Shown piece by piece: positions 21,640-35,100 of a stretch of DNA of 64,000 nt. Positions within the stretch are counted from its first letter, which is position 1, and every line of letters starts with the position of its first letter. The stretch comes from Anastrepha obliqua (taxonomy: Eukaryota; Arthropoda; Insecta; Diptera; Tephritidae): contig NC_072893.1 in the NCBI RefSeq assembly GCF_027943255.1, positions 121,643,784 to 121,707,783 of the forward strand. The letters are read 5' to 3'. The translations under genes were made by a program, and so were the position numbers. Below the pieces are notes generated by a model, which saw nothing but the letters and a program-made list of their open reading frames with translations, had not been told where the DNA came from and made no database searches.

Positions 21640-21836
21640 CAAGACGAATCTATTAAAAGTGGTGTTAGTAAATCAGTTAATTTATTTTTTGTTTTCTTTC
21701 GCTGCGCCCATGTAGCTGTCAGCACAGAATAAAACAAGGCGAATTAATTTTTTGTTTCCTACTTCGCCAATACCCTGACGTGATAAAACAACATTGTTGT
21801 TGGTCTAGTGCCACCACTTTCAATAAATGCGCTTTG
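21640..21836. mobile_element. Short hAT-type MITE, copy 1
   Basis: A 197-bp element with inverted ends (CAAGACGAATCTATTAAAAG; right end complementary via CACTTTCAATAAATGCGC) and an 8-bp target duplication CAAGCAAT (21632-21639 and 21837-21844). No coding capacity. Related copies at 24326 and 27320. Confidence 0.85.
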
Positions 21837-21844
21837 CAAGCAAT

Positions 21845-22303
21845 TAAAAAATTCGAATACTTTTTTTATAAAATATAAATTTAATATATAGTAAAAGGAA
21901 TTCGGTTTATTGCAAGTAGTTTTTATTTCAATTCGAATAAAAAAAAAACATTTTTCGTTTTGCATACTTCAAACATTTTTTTATATAAATAAAGAAAATC
22001 ACAAGTGTGATTCTGAAATTAGACGTTGCACCTTCATATCTAAAAAACAAAAGAAACAACTCACTGAAGATAAAATAATGCATTTTTATACGAACGGTTT
22101 GCTAGTGCATTGTAAATTTTCATATTTAAGTTAGTAAAATTATATGAAAAACTCAAAAGCGCATTACAAATTTTTACAAAATCTTATCACACATTGCAAA
22201 AATCGCTTTCGCTTGATTTTGCTTAGAACACACAAACACTCGCACGCACAGACAGATTAGCTAATAGATAAGTACTCACACACAGACGCACACATGCTTC
22301 TAC
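21845..22303. other. DHX57 3' flank, no gene seen
   Basis: AT-rich DNA between a MITE and the DHX57 stop codon. It presumably includes the DHX57 3' UTR. No polyadenylation site can be chosen confidently. Confidence 0.4.
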
Positions 22304-25300
22304 TTAATTATTATTCGTTATAAGATGTACAATTGTTTTAATTATCTTCAATCCGTTTTCGTGATTTAGCAAATTGAGACATGGGTCGCTGATTTTTTCC
22401 TCCAACAGCTTAAGCAATTCCAAACGCAAGCACTGTATCATCTCGGCGGTTTCATGCGTGTGTGCCTTCAATATAATCCAACCCTCTTCGAGCAGAAAGA
22501 GGAAATCGCCGCCATGTAATTCGATTTTAAAATCGCTGCCCGCAAATAGCACCAAGGGCACTAGCGGCAACATGGAGCATTCACGTATGAATATGCGTGA
22601 TGTTTTTACTTTCTCCTGATAGATGAGGAATGGCGTTTGAAAGCTGCCTACAACGGAATTCACGGATGATGGATGTATGGCGACAAATCCATCTTGGCGT
22701 GTCTTGAAACGCAAATCTCTTGCCGAGTTCATTTTAGCCATTGCACCCCCAACAGTCGAAATGTAACTGCGTTCGGGCGTGAGTACTTTTACAATGTTGG
22801 GATAAAGTGCTGCATAGAGCAGAGATATTAGCAAGCGGTTATTATCACCATTCACATTCAAGTCTGTGCCTGTAAATATTAAAAACAAAAATAAATAAAT
22901 AAATAAAAATCTACATAAGGAAATTTGCACATTTAAAATTGAATTACCAGTTAATTCAAGTATCTTATCGCCGTCATTCTTGCGTTTTCTGGGTATATTA
23001 ATGGGCACGAAACCAATCGAAACGAGCAGTTCTAAGAACTGATATTTCACCTCTGAAATGGTTTCCAACGTTTTCAAAGAGAGAAAGTGTTCATCGGCAT
23101 AGTTGCGGCTGGCGTAAAAGTTGCGACGCGACACTTCCAGCCATTTCTAAATGAGAAAAAAGTATTATTTGTTTGTGTTTCATTAGCTATGTAAAATGGC
23201 ACCTTATAAGCCAATAACATCGTCAAATGGTCACTATTGCAAATGGCAAATTCCCGTTTGCGCTTCTCCGCTTCCGTGCGCTTGTTGAAGGGACTCACGA
23301 ATGGCGATTTGTGACTCAGGCACGCCGCGATTGTTAGCACACTATCCAAACATTGGAAGATTGCACCATATAGCATCAGCTTACCGATGCGCACATCGAC
23401 CGGCAGCGCTGCCAAGTGGTGACCCAGCGAAGTCAAGTTCTGCGTTTCATCCAAAGCACCCACATCTTGCAATCTGCGCACAGCCGATAGGATATTTTCC
23501 TCAGTAGGCGGTTCAAGCGTGCGACCCAACACTTCAAGTGTATTCTTTGCGCTGAAGCAAGGCAACGTTTTAATGCGCAACACCAGTTGCTCCAATGGCA
23601 CCCGATGTATTTCCGGCACTGGTTGCGCTAGGAAATTATGCCTGAAACGATGACCTGTGAATAGATGTATGCAAACACCGGGCATGACACGACCTGCACG
23701 CCCTTTGCGTTGCAATGCATTAGCGCGCGACACCCATACCAATTCCAATGACTCCATATTGCGATTGGCATCGAAACTCTTCTCCTTCATTAGGCCATAG
23801 TCAACAACGAACACACAATCGTCGATAGTGAGCGAGGTTTCAGCAATGTTGGTGCTAAGCACGATTTTTCGTTTGCCTTTGGGTGCAGGACGGAAAATAG
23901 ACGATTGCTCTTCGCTGGAGAGGGATGAGTGCAGCGGTATGACGATGAATTTTCCGCTTCTGCAGCAGGTAGATAAAAACTGTATATATTTTATGCGGAA
24001 ATTTGAATACATTTGCAAGCATTTAACTTACCTGTTTCCAAAGAGAGCGCTATCAGCGAGTGCTTCATGCACCGACTGAATTTCCTGCAGACCTGGCAAG
24101 AAAACCAAAATCGTGCCTTCTTTGGGCCAGTCATGCTCACCTTCCACAATGTATTTAAGCACAGATTCCACCAATTCGGGATTGATTTTCATTGGTTCCA
24201 TGAGGTAGATACTTTTGCAAGTTTTCTTCGAATAATCTTCATACGAAAATTGCATTTTTAAATCGGTGTCCGAAGTCAAAATGATATAAATGAAGTATTG
24301 TAATATGAATAATATTACAGATACCCAAGGCGTATCTATTAAAGGTGGTGTTGGTAAATCAGCAGATTTGTTTTTTTTATTTCCCTGCGTCCATGTGGCT
24401 GTCAACTCAGAATAAAACAAGGCGAATTAATTTTTTGTTTTCTACTTTTTCAATACTTTGCCGTGACAGTCAAACGTACAAAATATTGTTGTTGGCCTAG
24501 TGCCACCACCTTTAATGAATGTGCCTTGCAGATACCCCTTTTGTGTTTTGAAGCTTAAATTTTCCTGTTCGCAATCGCAACTTACTTACCGCCATATCGC
24601 CCATACATCTGCGCCAATGTGAGCTTGTCATCTTTGATGCTCTTTGCAGGTACTGCATTCTCGGATTTGACATCTGAATATTCCAATTCACGCATCAGTT
24701 CTTCCTCCTCTTTTTTAGTTATTTTACGACAATATTGTGAATCACATTCCATTACATAATCACAAACTTCAAGTATATCCTCAAGAAACAATTGCTCCAC
24801 ATGGAATGTACGTCCTGGTATATCCAGCACGGGTGCTCCTCCAAAGTACTCCGAGAATAATTTGGCATTTAGTGTGGCTGACATGAGTATCACTTTAAGA
24901 TCTGGCCGCTCTTTAAGCAGATCTTTAAGAATCATAAGTAAAAAATCGGATTCTTCACTGCGTTCGTGCACTTCGTCGACGATGACATGCGTCACGCTAC
25001 TAAGCAGCGGATCGGCGGAGAGGCGACGCAGTAGTATACCCGTTGTGCAGAAAGTTAAACGAGTGCAAGATGAAATTTTGTTCTCTAGTCGTATTTGATA
25101 GCCTACTGTTTGTCCGACACGCTCGGTACGTTCATCAGCGACACGCTCTGCAACACCAATGGCTGAAAGTCGACGCGGTTGCGTGCATACTACTTCGACG
25201 TGTGGCATCTTTTTGCAGTCGCTGAGTTTAGATGCCCGAAATAGCCAATTATCGAGTATGAATTGAGGCACTTGAGTGGACTTGCCACAACCAGTTTCGC

Positions 25301-26900
25301 CCGATATCACAATGACCTAGGAGTACACATATTATGCGTATAAAAGGTTTTAAGCATTTAATTGACTGAATTAATTGTAATATACCTGTGAGGTTTCCAT
25401 TAATTGTAATATCTCAAGCATTTTCTCAAACGCTGGCAAATTACGACGTCCACTCATCATTTTACGATACCGTTCGTCTTCCTGGCGTTGCAAGAATCTT
25501 CGCATCAAAACACGATCTTCATTCTCTGTTTGTTTGGATGAGCGCTCCTGTTCCGTATGCGATGTTTGACCGCGTTCGTAATGTGTCGGCAGCACTTCAG
25601 GCACAGCGCCATTGGTGGTAGTTTCAATTCCCACATCGCTGGCGAAAAGTGATTTTGCGTCCGAGGGAAATGGATAGGTGTCCCCCATTGGTAATTGTGA
25701 ATATGCCTCCTCGTTTTGCAGAGCCTCGCATATGCTGTATATACAACCCATGCCATCGGCACAAATATTGCGTGCCTCGCGATATAAACGGCGCGCCACA
25801 AGTAGTAATACATCGCGTGGCAAGTCGTGGCATGTTGTTTTGAGGTAGATGTATGGTGCTTCATAAGGATACTTGGTATCAGGTGGGAAGCGTATTTCCA
25901 GGAAGAACGAATTGTCTTCATCGTTTTCATTCAGAAAACCTAAAAATGAGTAAGATTAAAAATGTGTGCAGTAAAAAATGATAGTGCTAAAAAACCTTGC
26001 CTTCTTTCTTCTTAACCTGGCATTCCTCTTCACTCGTTTGGGGTGCTACATGTGCGAAACGGCATTTACCGCCAAATTTACAGGTGCCGTCACGGTCGAA
26101 ATTACGACAACGCGCTTTTCCATTTACTGTTTGTTTCGCCTTTGGTTTGGAGGGTTGATCTTTTGCGTCCGCACGTTTTCGTCGCTCGGATGGGCTGTGA
26201 ATCAGCAAATGTTCAATTTTGAATTTCAAGCTCCAAACCGTATTTTTTTCTTTTTCTTCAAAAATGTCGTCATAAATAGATTCTAGTGCCAACTTTTCAT
26301 CATTTCGCATTTCCAGCAGATCTTCTTTGCTAATGCTGCTATTAAGCAACTCGCTCGACTCATCCGAATGCGCATTTGATATCCGCATATATTTGCTATA
26401 AAGCAGTAACAAAGCGGCGTCCGTATCACCTTTACAATATTCAAAGGCTTCAACACAATGCAAAGGGGCGAACCCGTAGTTTTCCAATTTTAGCAAAGCG
26501 AAACGACGTAGGCGATCTTCGGGTGTTTCAGCCTTTTCACTACTAGCTGAAAAGTTCGTAACGCTGTGCACCACCAACGAACCACGGTCTTCCCAGTATG
26601 CTTTTTTCATATGACCACCGCGGTCACTATACACTGATGCATCATTCAATCGAAAATCTGGACCATGTATTGCACGCAGCGTTTCCATTGTAATTTTTTG
26701 TGACGCTTCAGAGAGCCGTAACTCTTGGAGTTCGGTCTTGATAGCAACCTTGGCAGGTGTAGTTTGCACAGGAACATTACTTAAAAAAAAAGAAAAACAA
26801 AGGTCATAAGCGAGAAATGCATACCATAAAAATGCACCCACGTTGTTCTTGGATCACAAAGAGGGCGTAGATACCAGCTTTCATCTTGTTCTGGTTCCAT
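22304..26900 (-). CDS. DHX57: DHX57-like DEAH-box RNA helicase (putative ATP-dependent helicase)
   Basis: A DEAH/RHA-family helicase of the DHX57 subgroup. Exons in coding order: 26900-26825 (tentative first exon), 26779-26034, 25939-25386, 25316-24590, 24236-24032, 23959-23203, 23146-22948, 22869-22304. Visible regions in order: a UBA-like segment, the start of an RWD domain, a CCCH zinc finger ([11 protein letters not shown]), the rest of the RWD domain ([15 protein letters not shown]), Walker A GETGCGKS, the DEVH box, [15 protein letters not shown], the motif VI region [12 protein letters not shown], the helicase-associated region and an OB-fold-like end. Exons 2-8 give about 1251 codons in one frame. 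Exon 1 (starting [10 protein letters not shown]) has a good donor, but its phase does not fit exon 2, so the N terminus is unresolved. The second intron is in phase only if its donor is GTGAAG at 26033-26028. Intron 4 contains a hAT-type MITE. Confidence 0.9.
24326..24528. mobile_element. Short hAT-type MITE, copy 2, in DHX57 intron
   Basis: A 203-bp element with ends CAAGGCGTATCTATTAAAGG and CCTTTAATGAATGTGCCTTG as imperfect inverted repeats, and target duplication CAGATACC on both sides (24318-24325 and 24529-24536). Inserted in the intron between DHX57 exons 4 and 5. Confidence 0.88.
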
Positions 26901-27319
26901 AATGGTGCAGATATATAACTATATACAACTGAATTTTTGGGTGCGTTAACAATTACTTTATTTTTATATACAGTTCAGCTGGGGTTTATGCCAGTTCGTT
27001 TCGTTTGCTGGTGAAATAACGGAAATAGTAAATAAATTGAGAGATTGAAGAATAAAAAAACAACCAAATGTGCAATAAACGTGTCAGCAGTGATCAGCTG
27101 TTCTCTGGTGACATTGAGCGTTGCCGTACGTGCTAAATGTTTGATTTCTCAACAAGAGGGAAGAAGAAAATTCCCAGCGGAAGTTAGATGCAAATACAAA
27201 CGTATCCACTGAAAACTGCTGTAAGCATTCCTCAATAATTATATTAACGACAGACAAAATCACTTCATAAACATATAAAGGAAGCAACAAAAAGAAACAA
27301 AAGTTGTTAATGATGAATT

Positions 27320-27385
27320 ATGCCTAATGATAATTTTTGTTCGTCTAGTGCCACCACTTTTAATGAATGCGCCTTGCCGCCATTC
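27320..27385. mobile_element. Truncated hAT MITE, right end only
   Basis: GTCTAGTGCCACCACTTTTA and ATGAATGCGCCTTG match the right terminus of the MITEs at 21640 and 24326. The left part is absent. Confidence 0.7.
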
Positions 27386-28373
27386 ATACACTTTAAACGA
27401 AGCTTCAGTTTTTATTATTTTCGATATTTTGTTTACCCTGCATAAATAGGTACATATGTATGTATATCGATTGTTAAAATCTGTCAAATACCAAATTTAA
27501 AGTTAATACAACCCTGCATTTATTTACACATGGTAACGGTTCAAGACGAATTGAGTACCTTAGGTGGCGCCTTAAAAAACATTTACTTTATTATCCGCGA
27601 TTTATATAAGTCTGACGTCGGCTCCGTTCCCAATACAAAACAAACAAACAAAAGAAGCAAAAGGGGGAGAAAACATACATGTTCGTGAAAATTTAGTAAG
27701 TGGCTTGGTAATTCCGTGATTTGTGAGCTTTAACTAAACAAATTAATGAAAGAAAAGTGTCGTGTGTTAAATTGTGAAATCGCAAATTAATATGGAACCT
27801 CAAAATGCAGTTTTTTTGCTTTTTTATGGGGTAGACACCGTGACAAGAAAGTATAGTTTTGGTTGTTTCCATTGCTTTTCCCTACTCTTCTTCTTCCACT
27901 TACCTTTGTTGGTTTATATATGGACCCTTACGGCACAGAAAATTCGACAGGCTCGATCTATTTCTCTATCATTCATGGGCGCTACCTAATAGGGATGCCA
28001 CAATGGGTCCTTTGCGGCAACGCATTGACTAACTTAACGTATTAAACGTATCGTGGTGCTACAATGAACGTATTGCCGCTTATAAACTAGAGAAAAAACG
28101 GGTGTTCTTGTCGTGGAAGCAAATATCATACTTCGTTGTGCATAAGCAAGTGTTTGTTGGTTGTGAAATATGTTATAAAGTTAATGCTTATTGCTGGGTT
28201 TCAATAGAATTTATGGTAGCCGTAAGCGGTGGATGTGACCATGTGACTGCTACAACAACAACATCCATAACTTGGGGATCGGGAGGCACATTCACTTTTT
28301 ACGCTTTTCTCTACTATTTCAAGCATTTATTCAAAAGTGCATGTGAATTTTATATATCCCATTTATTTTCTGC

Positions 28374-28405
28374 TAAAATGATTTTGGGCAATAAATGAAA
28401 TGAAA
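28374..28405 (+). mobile_element. LINE 3' terminus fragment
   Basis: AATGATTTTGGGCAATAAAT followed by GAAATGAAA is identical in pattern to the inverted copy at about 19000-19036. Confidence 0.5.
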
Positions 28406-28614
28406 ATTTATTTTCTGCATTTAATTTAATATAATAAAAAACACTATCGATAAAAATTTAAGCCATACAAAATTGTTTTTCTTTAAATAGTTGTCAGTTT
28501 CGCCGTACATCAAAAGTAGAAAGTTGCTAATTTATGCACATTCCAGCATAGCGTACGGCACGTATGTGGCAGCTTCGGCTCAAATACACAATCTATTATA
28601 TATAGGTATATATA

Positions 28615-28880
28615 TATATAATTGGCACATACACCTTTTTGGATGTTTGGCAGAGCTCCTCCTCTTATTTGTCGCGTGCGTCTTGATGTTGTATTTTATG
28701 AGGAGCTTTTTCATGACAGAAATACATTCGGACATTTTTCCATTACCTGCCGAGGGGCGACCGCTATTAAAATTTTTTTTTTAATTTTGGTGTTTCACCG
28801 AGATCTGCACCTACATACGTTCTCTTTGAATTCAGAATGATAGCCACGCACCAACCCACTCGGCTACGGCGGCCGAAATC
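28615..28880 (-). repeat. SINE family A copy
   Basis: Inverted. A TA repeat and AATTGGCACATACACC on the left, then GGAGCTTTTTCATGACAG, CCTGCCGAGGGGCGACCGC, and the head complement CACGCACCAACCCACTCGGC on the right. Confidence 0.8.
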
Positions 28881-29104
28881 TAATAACTTATTTTGCTGCC
28901 AATTAAATCCATTGCTCCAACGTACCCATTGTGACGGGCCTATAAGATATTCAATTCGCCTTGACTCTCCGATTTTTGGGCGCCACCTAAAGTATTCAAT
29001 TCGACTTGTTAACGGTTGAGCTTTGAAGTAGTTGTTCTTCGTTTAATTCTTCATTCAATTTGAAGTTCATATTATCTTTTCAAAACAAATAATTTATTGC
29101 AGCT

Positions 29105-32100
29105 ATGAATTTTGTGGCTGCTTTGAAATTTGGCTCAACGCCAGAGGTAAGCAAATGAGTACAAAAAATACTTCTTACGGTCCATGTCTTCTTCCCCAGG
29201 TTGAAGCGGCGAGATGCATGAAACAGTTGTTGTATCGTTCCGAGCGCAAAGGTGAACTTTGCTTGGCATTTACAGCGGAGCTAATTAATGAAATATTCAA
29301 AGCAATTGGCTTGCATACCAACATTACAGTGCAACAATTGGAAGCAGGGAAAGGCTTCGATTGGGAGGCGTCTGGTTGTCATCTCTACATATTCCATTGC
29401 AATTCGATTTTCTTCAACTCTTTCGAGCGTTTTCTTATGCAATTATGCCGAACGGCACGCGAGGAACAAGAAAATGCTGCAACTACAGAAACGGATTCCG
29501 GTCCAATCAAGCGTGTCTTGCAGCTGTTAGGCATTTGGTGTAATTGCTATACGGACTTATTGGAACAGAATGCCAAAATGCAAGTGCAGTACCTACAAGA
29601 ACCTCTTGCGCGCTTAAGTACGTTTAAACTGTGTTATATTTTAACTTGAAATACAAATTTAAAAATACTTATAGACTACAGACTGTTCCTTGGTGTTCAC
29701 AAAATCAGGACGGAGTTCCATAACCGCTTCCAGCATTTGGACGAAGTGTGCACACATCTATTTCATAATGCATTGAATGGTTTATTGTATGTTTGAAATT
29801 CGCATAGACATTCGGTTACAATTAATACTTTCTCTTTTGTATGAAATTAATAGTTTTAAAGAGTGTCATGCGTACATTGCTGAAGGTCTGGGGGCACTGG
29901 TGGAGAAGGATTTTGCAATAAGTAACGCTTTTGCTGAAGACGCATGTCAATACTTTTACATTGGCTTTAGTGTTGAGGTACAATAGCTAAGGCAAATTTA
30001 AATGTGTTTTGTTACATTACTATTTTGAATTGTTTATTCCAGCAACAAAAAGCGACTCATTGCAATCTCTTCAAATGCCTGATACGTATGCTAAACAATC
30101 TTGTAACACAACTTGATGCAAATATTAAAGAGACATTTCTAAGTTTTCTTATTGAAATGCGTATGCAGGAAATTTACTATACAGTATTAAAATTGGAGAA
30201 AACGAAACGGTTACTAATGGCTGCACTTAAATTTTTGCATGAATTACAAGGGTAAATAAAAAAAAATATAATATTTGTTACTAAATTTTTGAACTCGTAA
30301 ATAATTTTTAAATTCTAAAATAATTTTTAAATTCCTAAATAATTTTTAAATGCTGAAATAATTTTTTAATTCTTAAATAATTTGTAAATTCTTAAATGAT
30401 TTTTAAATTCTAAAATAATTTTTAAATTCCTAAATAATTTTTTAAATGCTTAAATAATGTTTTAATTCTTAAATAATTTTTAAATTCTTAAATAATTTTT
30501 AAATTCTAAAATAATTTTTAAATTCCTAAATAATTTTTAAATGCTTAAATAATTTTTTAATTCTTAAATAATTTTTAAATTCTTAAATAATTTTTAAATA
30601 CTTAAATCATTTTTAAATTCTTAAATAATTTTTAAATTCTTAAATAATTTTTAAATTCTTAAATAATTTTTAAATAATTAAATCATTTTTAAATTCTTAA
30701 TCTAGACAACTGCTTGACCTGGCCTGTTTTTCGAAAACTTTTCTCGAAGCCATACTTGGACTCGCTTTGCACACGGACGAAAATGTTGCTTTAACAGCAG
30801 CTGAGCTCTATTTCAGCATGGCACGTAGTAAAGCAACCGCAGATGATTTTCTCCTAAAGCATATACTCGAGTATTATTTTACAGAAATGGTGCAATCAAT
30901 TTGTTTTTCTGAAATACCACCGATAATCATTGCTATTTTTTCTTTTCATATATCGCAGAACTCCATTGATTCCTTGCCGAAATATGTCGCTGCTCTCTGG
31001 CCCAACTTTGCTTATATGAAGAGGGTGCGCGTATATTTTGATTTGCTGAAAGATGATAATTTGCCACTTGCAATGCATTATTTCATTGCACAAGTTACCA
31101 TTGTTGCTTATAGGAAAATGTTGTTAAATTTCGGTAAAGTAGATAAAAAATGCACTTATATGTTAAATTAAATTTTTACTTTCAGAAAAATATGCACACG
31201 AAATTATTTTCGCTTTCCAAATGTTGCCAGCCATGCTCACGTCATTAAATAGTCAGTGTTTGAAGGGCATACTGCTGCAGTTATATAGTCTTACCGAGCT
31301 GGAACTGCTACGCGGCAGTTGTGGTGGTGCAAAAGAGGTATTTTTAACGGAGAAATGCAAATATTTATATTACCGTTAACGCATTTTTGTCTTGCAGTTG
31401 CTTTTGGTCTTCGAGGAATATTTTATATTGGAATTGAAAAGTGGCGTAAATTTGCACTATCCTTATTTGTTGAATTTATTTATGCAGTTTGCACGTTGTA
31501 TTGAAGAGACTAAAAATTTTGAGCAGTTAGAAATGTGTGGCGTATACCTTTACACAAAATATATGGAAATAGAGCGATCTCTCGCAGCGCTCGATGAAAA
31601 GAAGGTATTAAATTTCCGAAAGAAATTAAAAACCAAAAATTAAAAATAATTTCGAAATGTTTCCTCATATTTATAGACGCCAAGCATTGCGCAAGTAAGC
31701 ACCTACGATAATATTTTGAAAAAGCTTTGTGTGCTACTGCTGCTAGACTACGATGTCTTGGATACGTTGGATCCACTAATACGCACGCTGCATGAACGAT
31801 TAATTGAAAATCCACAACTACATGATCTGGCTAATAAGCATCAACTTTTTATTGGTATTTAAATTGTGCTCGTCACTTAACTTTGCACTTTTCAAACCTC
31901 CGAAATTTCAGATATTTATGCCACTGAATTGCTGGTGCATGCTTGTATTAAATTATCGCGTGCTAAAGACTTAACGAAAACTACACAAGAGTGGCTCGCT
32001 GTTGAAATACGCGCATTGGAAAAATATTTGCTCGATTCTCTGACTAATGCTGGTGTAAAAACAAATGCAGAAATGAATCGCTTGAAAACGGTAATTCATA

Positions 32101-35100
32101 CTTGATTTAAGTTCTATATGATTGAAGTGAAATTAACTTTTATTTGTTTTTTTTCGAATTTCAGTATTTTATATGTCTTGTAGATTTATACTGCACTTTT
32201 CACAATTCCACTGAGATTTGTAATTTACCACTGCTCTTGCGTCCATATCATGTATTGGTGCAAACGCTGTTGGAAAGTAGCTTGCTGCGTAAATCGAATT
32301 ATTCAACGTCATCACAGAATGTAAGCGAGGAAAATATGGAATTGCATTCCAAATATATTTTGCAATATCAGCAGTTCATGTTTCAAAAATTCACACAATT
32401 ACATTCATCAAAATATGTGGTGCTGCCATCGCCGGCAGCTTGGAAGCTATGCTTGCATTATGGTTTGGTAAGTATTAGAGTTTTAGCTGCTGTATTTTAA
32501 TTGCGTATTTGTTGCATACACTTAGGCTGATTGACTAAATCAACTAAAACCGCATAGAAAGAAGAGAGGTTGTGCTTCTATTAACTGGAGTGTTGATAAA
32601 ATAATGATAATAAACTGCCGTAGCCGAATGGGTTGTAGCGTGACTATCGTTCGTAATTCGGAGAACGTAGGTTCGAATCTCCTTGCATGAAACACCAAAA
32701 TGTATAATATCGGTCGCACCTCGGCAGGTAATGGCAAACCTCCGAGTGTATTTCTGCCATGAAAAAGCTCCTCATAAAAAACATCTTCCGTTCGGAGTCG
32801 GCTTGAAACTGTAGGTCCCTCCATTTGTGGAACAACATCAAGACGCACGCCACAAATAGGAGGAGGAGCTCGGCCAAACACCGAAAAGGGTGTATACATA
32901 ATATACATTTTAGGTGGCATTTTTTTAGAGTGGTTTGAATTATTTCAGCCCCAAAATGGGCAGACAAAAATCTGAGTGCAAGATGCTATAGTTTTTGAAA
33001 TAGGAAGTATAGCTTGCGGCGGTTGTTGTTGTTTTTGTGTAGCAGCATAAACATTCCCCATACTTACATACGGTGAATGCTGCTGGAATGACAGTCCTTG
33101 GCCGGATATAAATCCGGGTTGTTTCGGTAACGTAGAACCGACTGTCGTGGAAACGACAGCTTGCGGCCCTCACCTCATTAAAAAAATAAAAATTAAAATA
33201 TATGAAAAAATATAAAAAAAAAAATTAAAAAAAAAATTAAAAAAAAAAAATTTTAATTTTTAAATTTTTTTGATGAAATATAATTTAAATGACGTTGAAT
33301 CGATATCGTTATCGTGTGAACTACGATCATTCGGGGGAAAAAAATTTTAATATTTTTTTCGGGCCTTTAAAGTAAAAAAAGGGTCAAAAAACGGAGGTTC
33401 ATCTTGGAACGTCCGGCATTTTGTCAAATTTTATTTTTTTTAAAGATCGTACCTCACACGATAACGACATTTATGCAGAACAAGAACCTTTTTGTCTTTT
33501 TGATTTCAGACATCTGTGAGTCCCGGAATCCGTGTCGCCAGCGGCATACCTTTTTTTAGAAGACGATTTTTTTTAAGGCTCAAAACTTTTTGAACAAACC
33601 TCGTATGACCTAAAAAAATTTTAGAGTGGTTTGAATTATTTCAGCCCCAAAATGGGCAGACAAAAATCTGAGTGCAAGATGCTATAGTTTTTGAAATAGG
33701 AAGTATAGCTTGCGGCGGTTGTTGTTGTTTTTGTGTAGCAGCATAAACATTCCCCATACTTACATACGGTGAATGCTGCTGGAATGACAGTCCTTGGCCG
33801 GATATAAATCCGGGTTGTTTCGGTAACGTAGAACCGACTGTCGTGGAAACGACAGCTTGCGGCCCTCACCTCATTAAAAAAATAAAAATTAAAATATATG
33901 AAAAAATATAAAAAAAAAAATTAAAAAAAAAATTAAAAAAAAAAAATTTTAATTTTTAAATTTTTTTGATGAAATATAATTTAAATGACGTTGAATCGAT
34001 ATCGTTATCGTGTGAACTACGATCATTCGGGGGAAAAAAATTTTAATATTTTTTTCGGGCCTTTAAAGTAAAAAAAGGGTCAAAAAACGGAGGTTCATCT
34101 TGGAACGTCCGGCATTTTGTCAAATTTTATTTTTTTTAAAGATCGTACCTCACACGATAACGACATTTATGCAGAACAAGAACCTTTTTGTCTTTTTGAT
34201 TTCAGACATCTGTGAGTCCCGGAATCCGTGTCGCCAGCGGCATACCTTTTTTTAGAAGACGATTTTTTTTAAGGCTCACCACTTTTTGAACAAACCTCGT
34301 ATGACCTAAAAAAATTTTAAAATTTTTATTTTGATTTTCAAAATTTTATTTTTGGTCAATGATAATCTTAAAACTTTACATAATACAATAGAATATTCTT
34401 CAACAATTCTGAATATCCGATTTTTCTTAAAATATATGTAATATTCGATAAATAGCGGTACTTTTTGTTTATGGTGACACGTTGGTCTCACAGGGCCAGG
34501 AGATTGACCGTTAGAACTTCTGTGCCACATGAGACCAACGTGTCACCACACATTCTTCTTTGCACTTTAAACAATTTTGATAATGTTTTAGCTTGCAAGC
34601 TTTAGCGTTTATTTTGATTTCAAATTGTTTGACTGAATAATTAGTTAGTGATTCTGTGTGCGTCGGTGAAAAAGTAAAAAAATGTCGTCTTATGAAAAAA
34701 ACAAGAACATACACTTGCGCCATGGCAAGAACTTATGTCCGATGAGGAAAATGAGAGGAGTGATCCGTTTGCTAATAATGATACATCGGATGAGTATCAA
34801 CCAAGCTCAAGTGATTCCGACTGTAGTGAATATAGCGAACCACCTCCTCGTAAAAAAAGAGCAGAAGTAAATCCTGAGGATGAACCATCAACTTCAAGAC
34901 GCGAAATGGACGCTATTGATCAAACGTTTTCGATTGTTATTGAACATTTGCATTTTTCCGATTCCGAAGAAGAAAATGAAGAAGTAAATTTATCTGAAAA
35001 TATAGCAAACAGATCTCACACAAACGAAAGGAGTACCTTTGACTGGTATCCTGCAGATGGAAACAAATTTAAAACTTTTTCTTTCACCGAAGATTCTTCT

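Larger units (their letters stand above)
26901..28610. other. Region between DHX57 and the stromalin gene
   Basis: It contains the 5' flank of the helicase gene, a truncated hAT MITE (27320-27385), a GCTACAACAACAACATC retrotransposon tail near 28250 and a LINE 3' end at 28374-28405. No supported coding frame. Promoters of both divergent genes should lie within it. Confidence 0.45.
32927..34318. repeat. Tandem duplication, two 696-bp units
   Basis: Unit 1 (32927-33622) and unit 2 (33623-34318) are identical by eye except for AA versus CC in GGCTCAAAACTT/GGCTCACCACTT. Each contains one stem-loop repeat. The duplication lies in the intron between stromalin exons 12 and 13, and is either very recent or an assembly artefact. 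Confidence 0.9.

Noticed and set aside
25505..25930. Open frame of 141 codons on the minus strand
   Set aside because: It overlaps the DHX57 exon in another frame and has no recognisable features.
27774..28398. Small frames upstream of the stromalin gene
   Set aside because: No homology, no splice context, and they overlap retrotransposon tails.
30265..30705. CRISPR-like array
   Set aside because: The units are contiguous AT-only repeats without spacers, in an intron of a eukaryotic gene.
30890..30958. Extra coding sequence (22 codons open in frame) in the stromalin gene
   Set aside because: It begins GTGCAA and ends with a pyrimidine-rich CGCAG acceptor, and the family alignment reads across its removal, so it is taken as a short intron.
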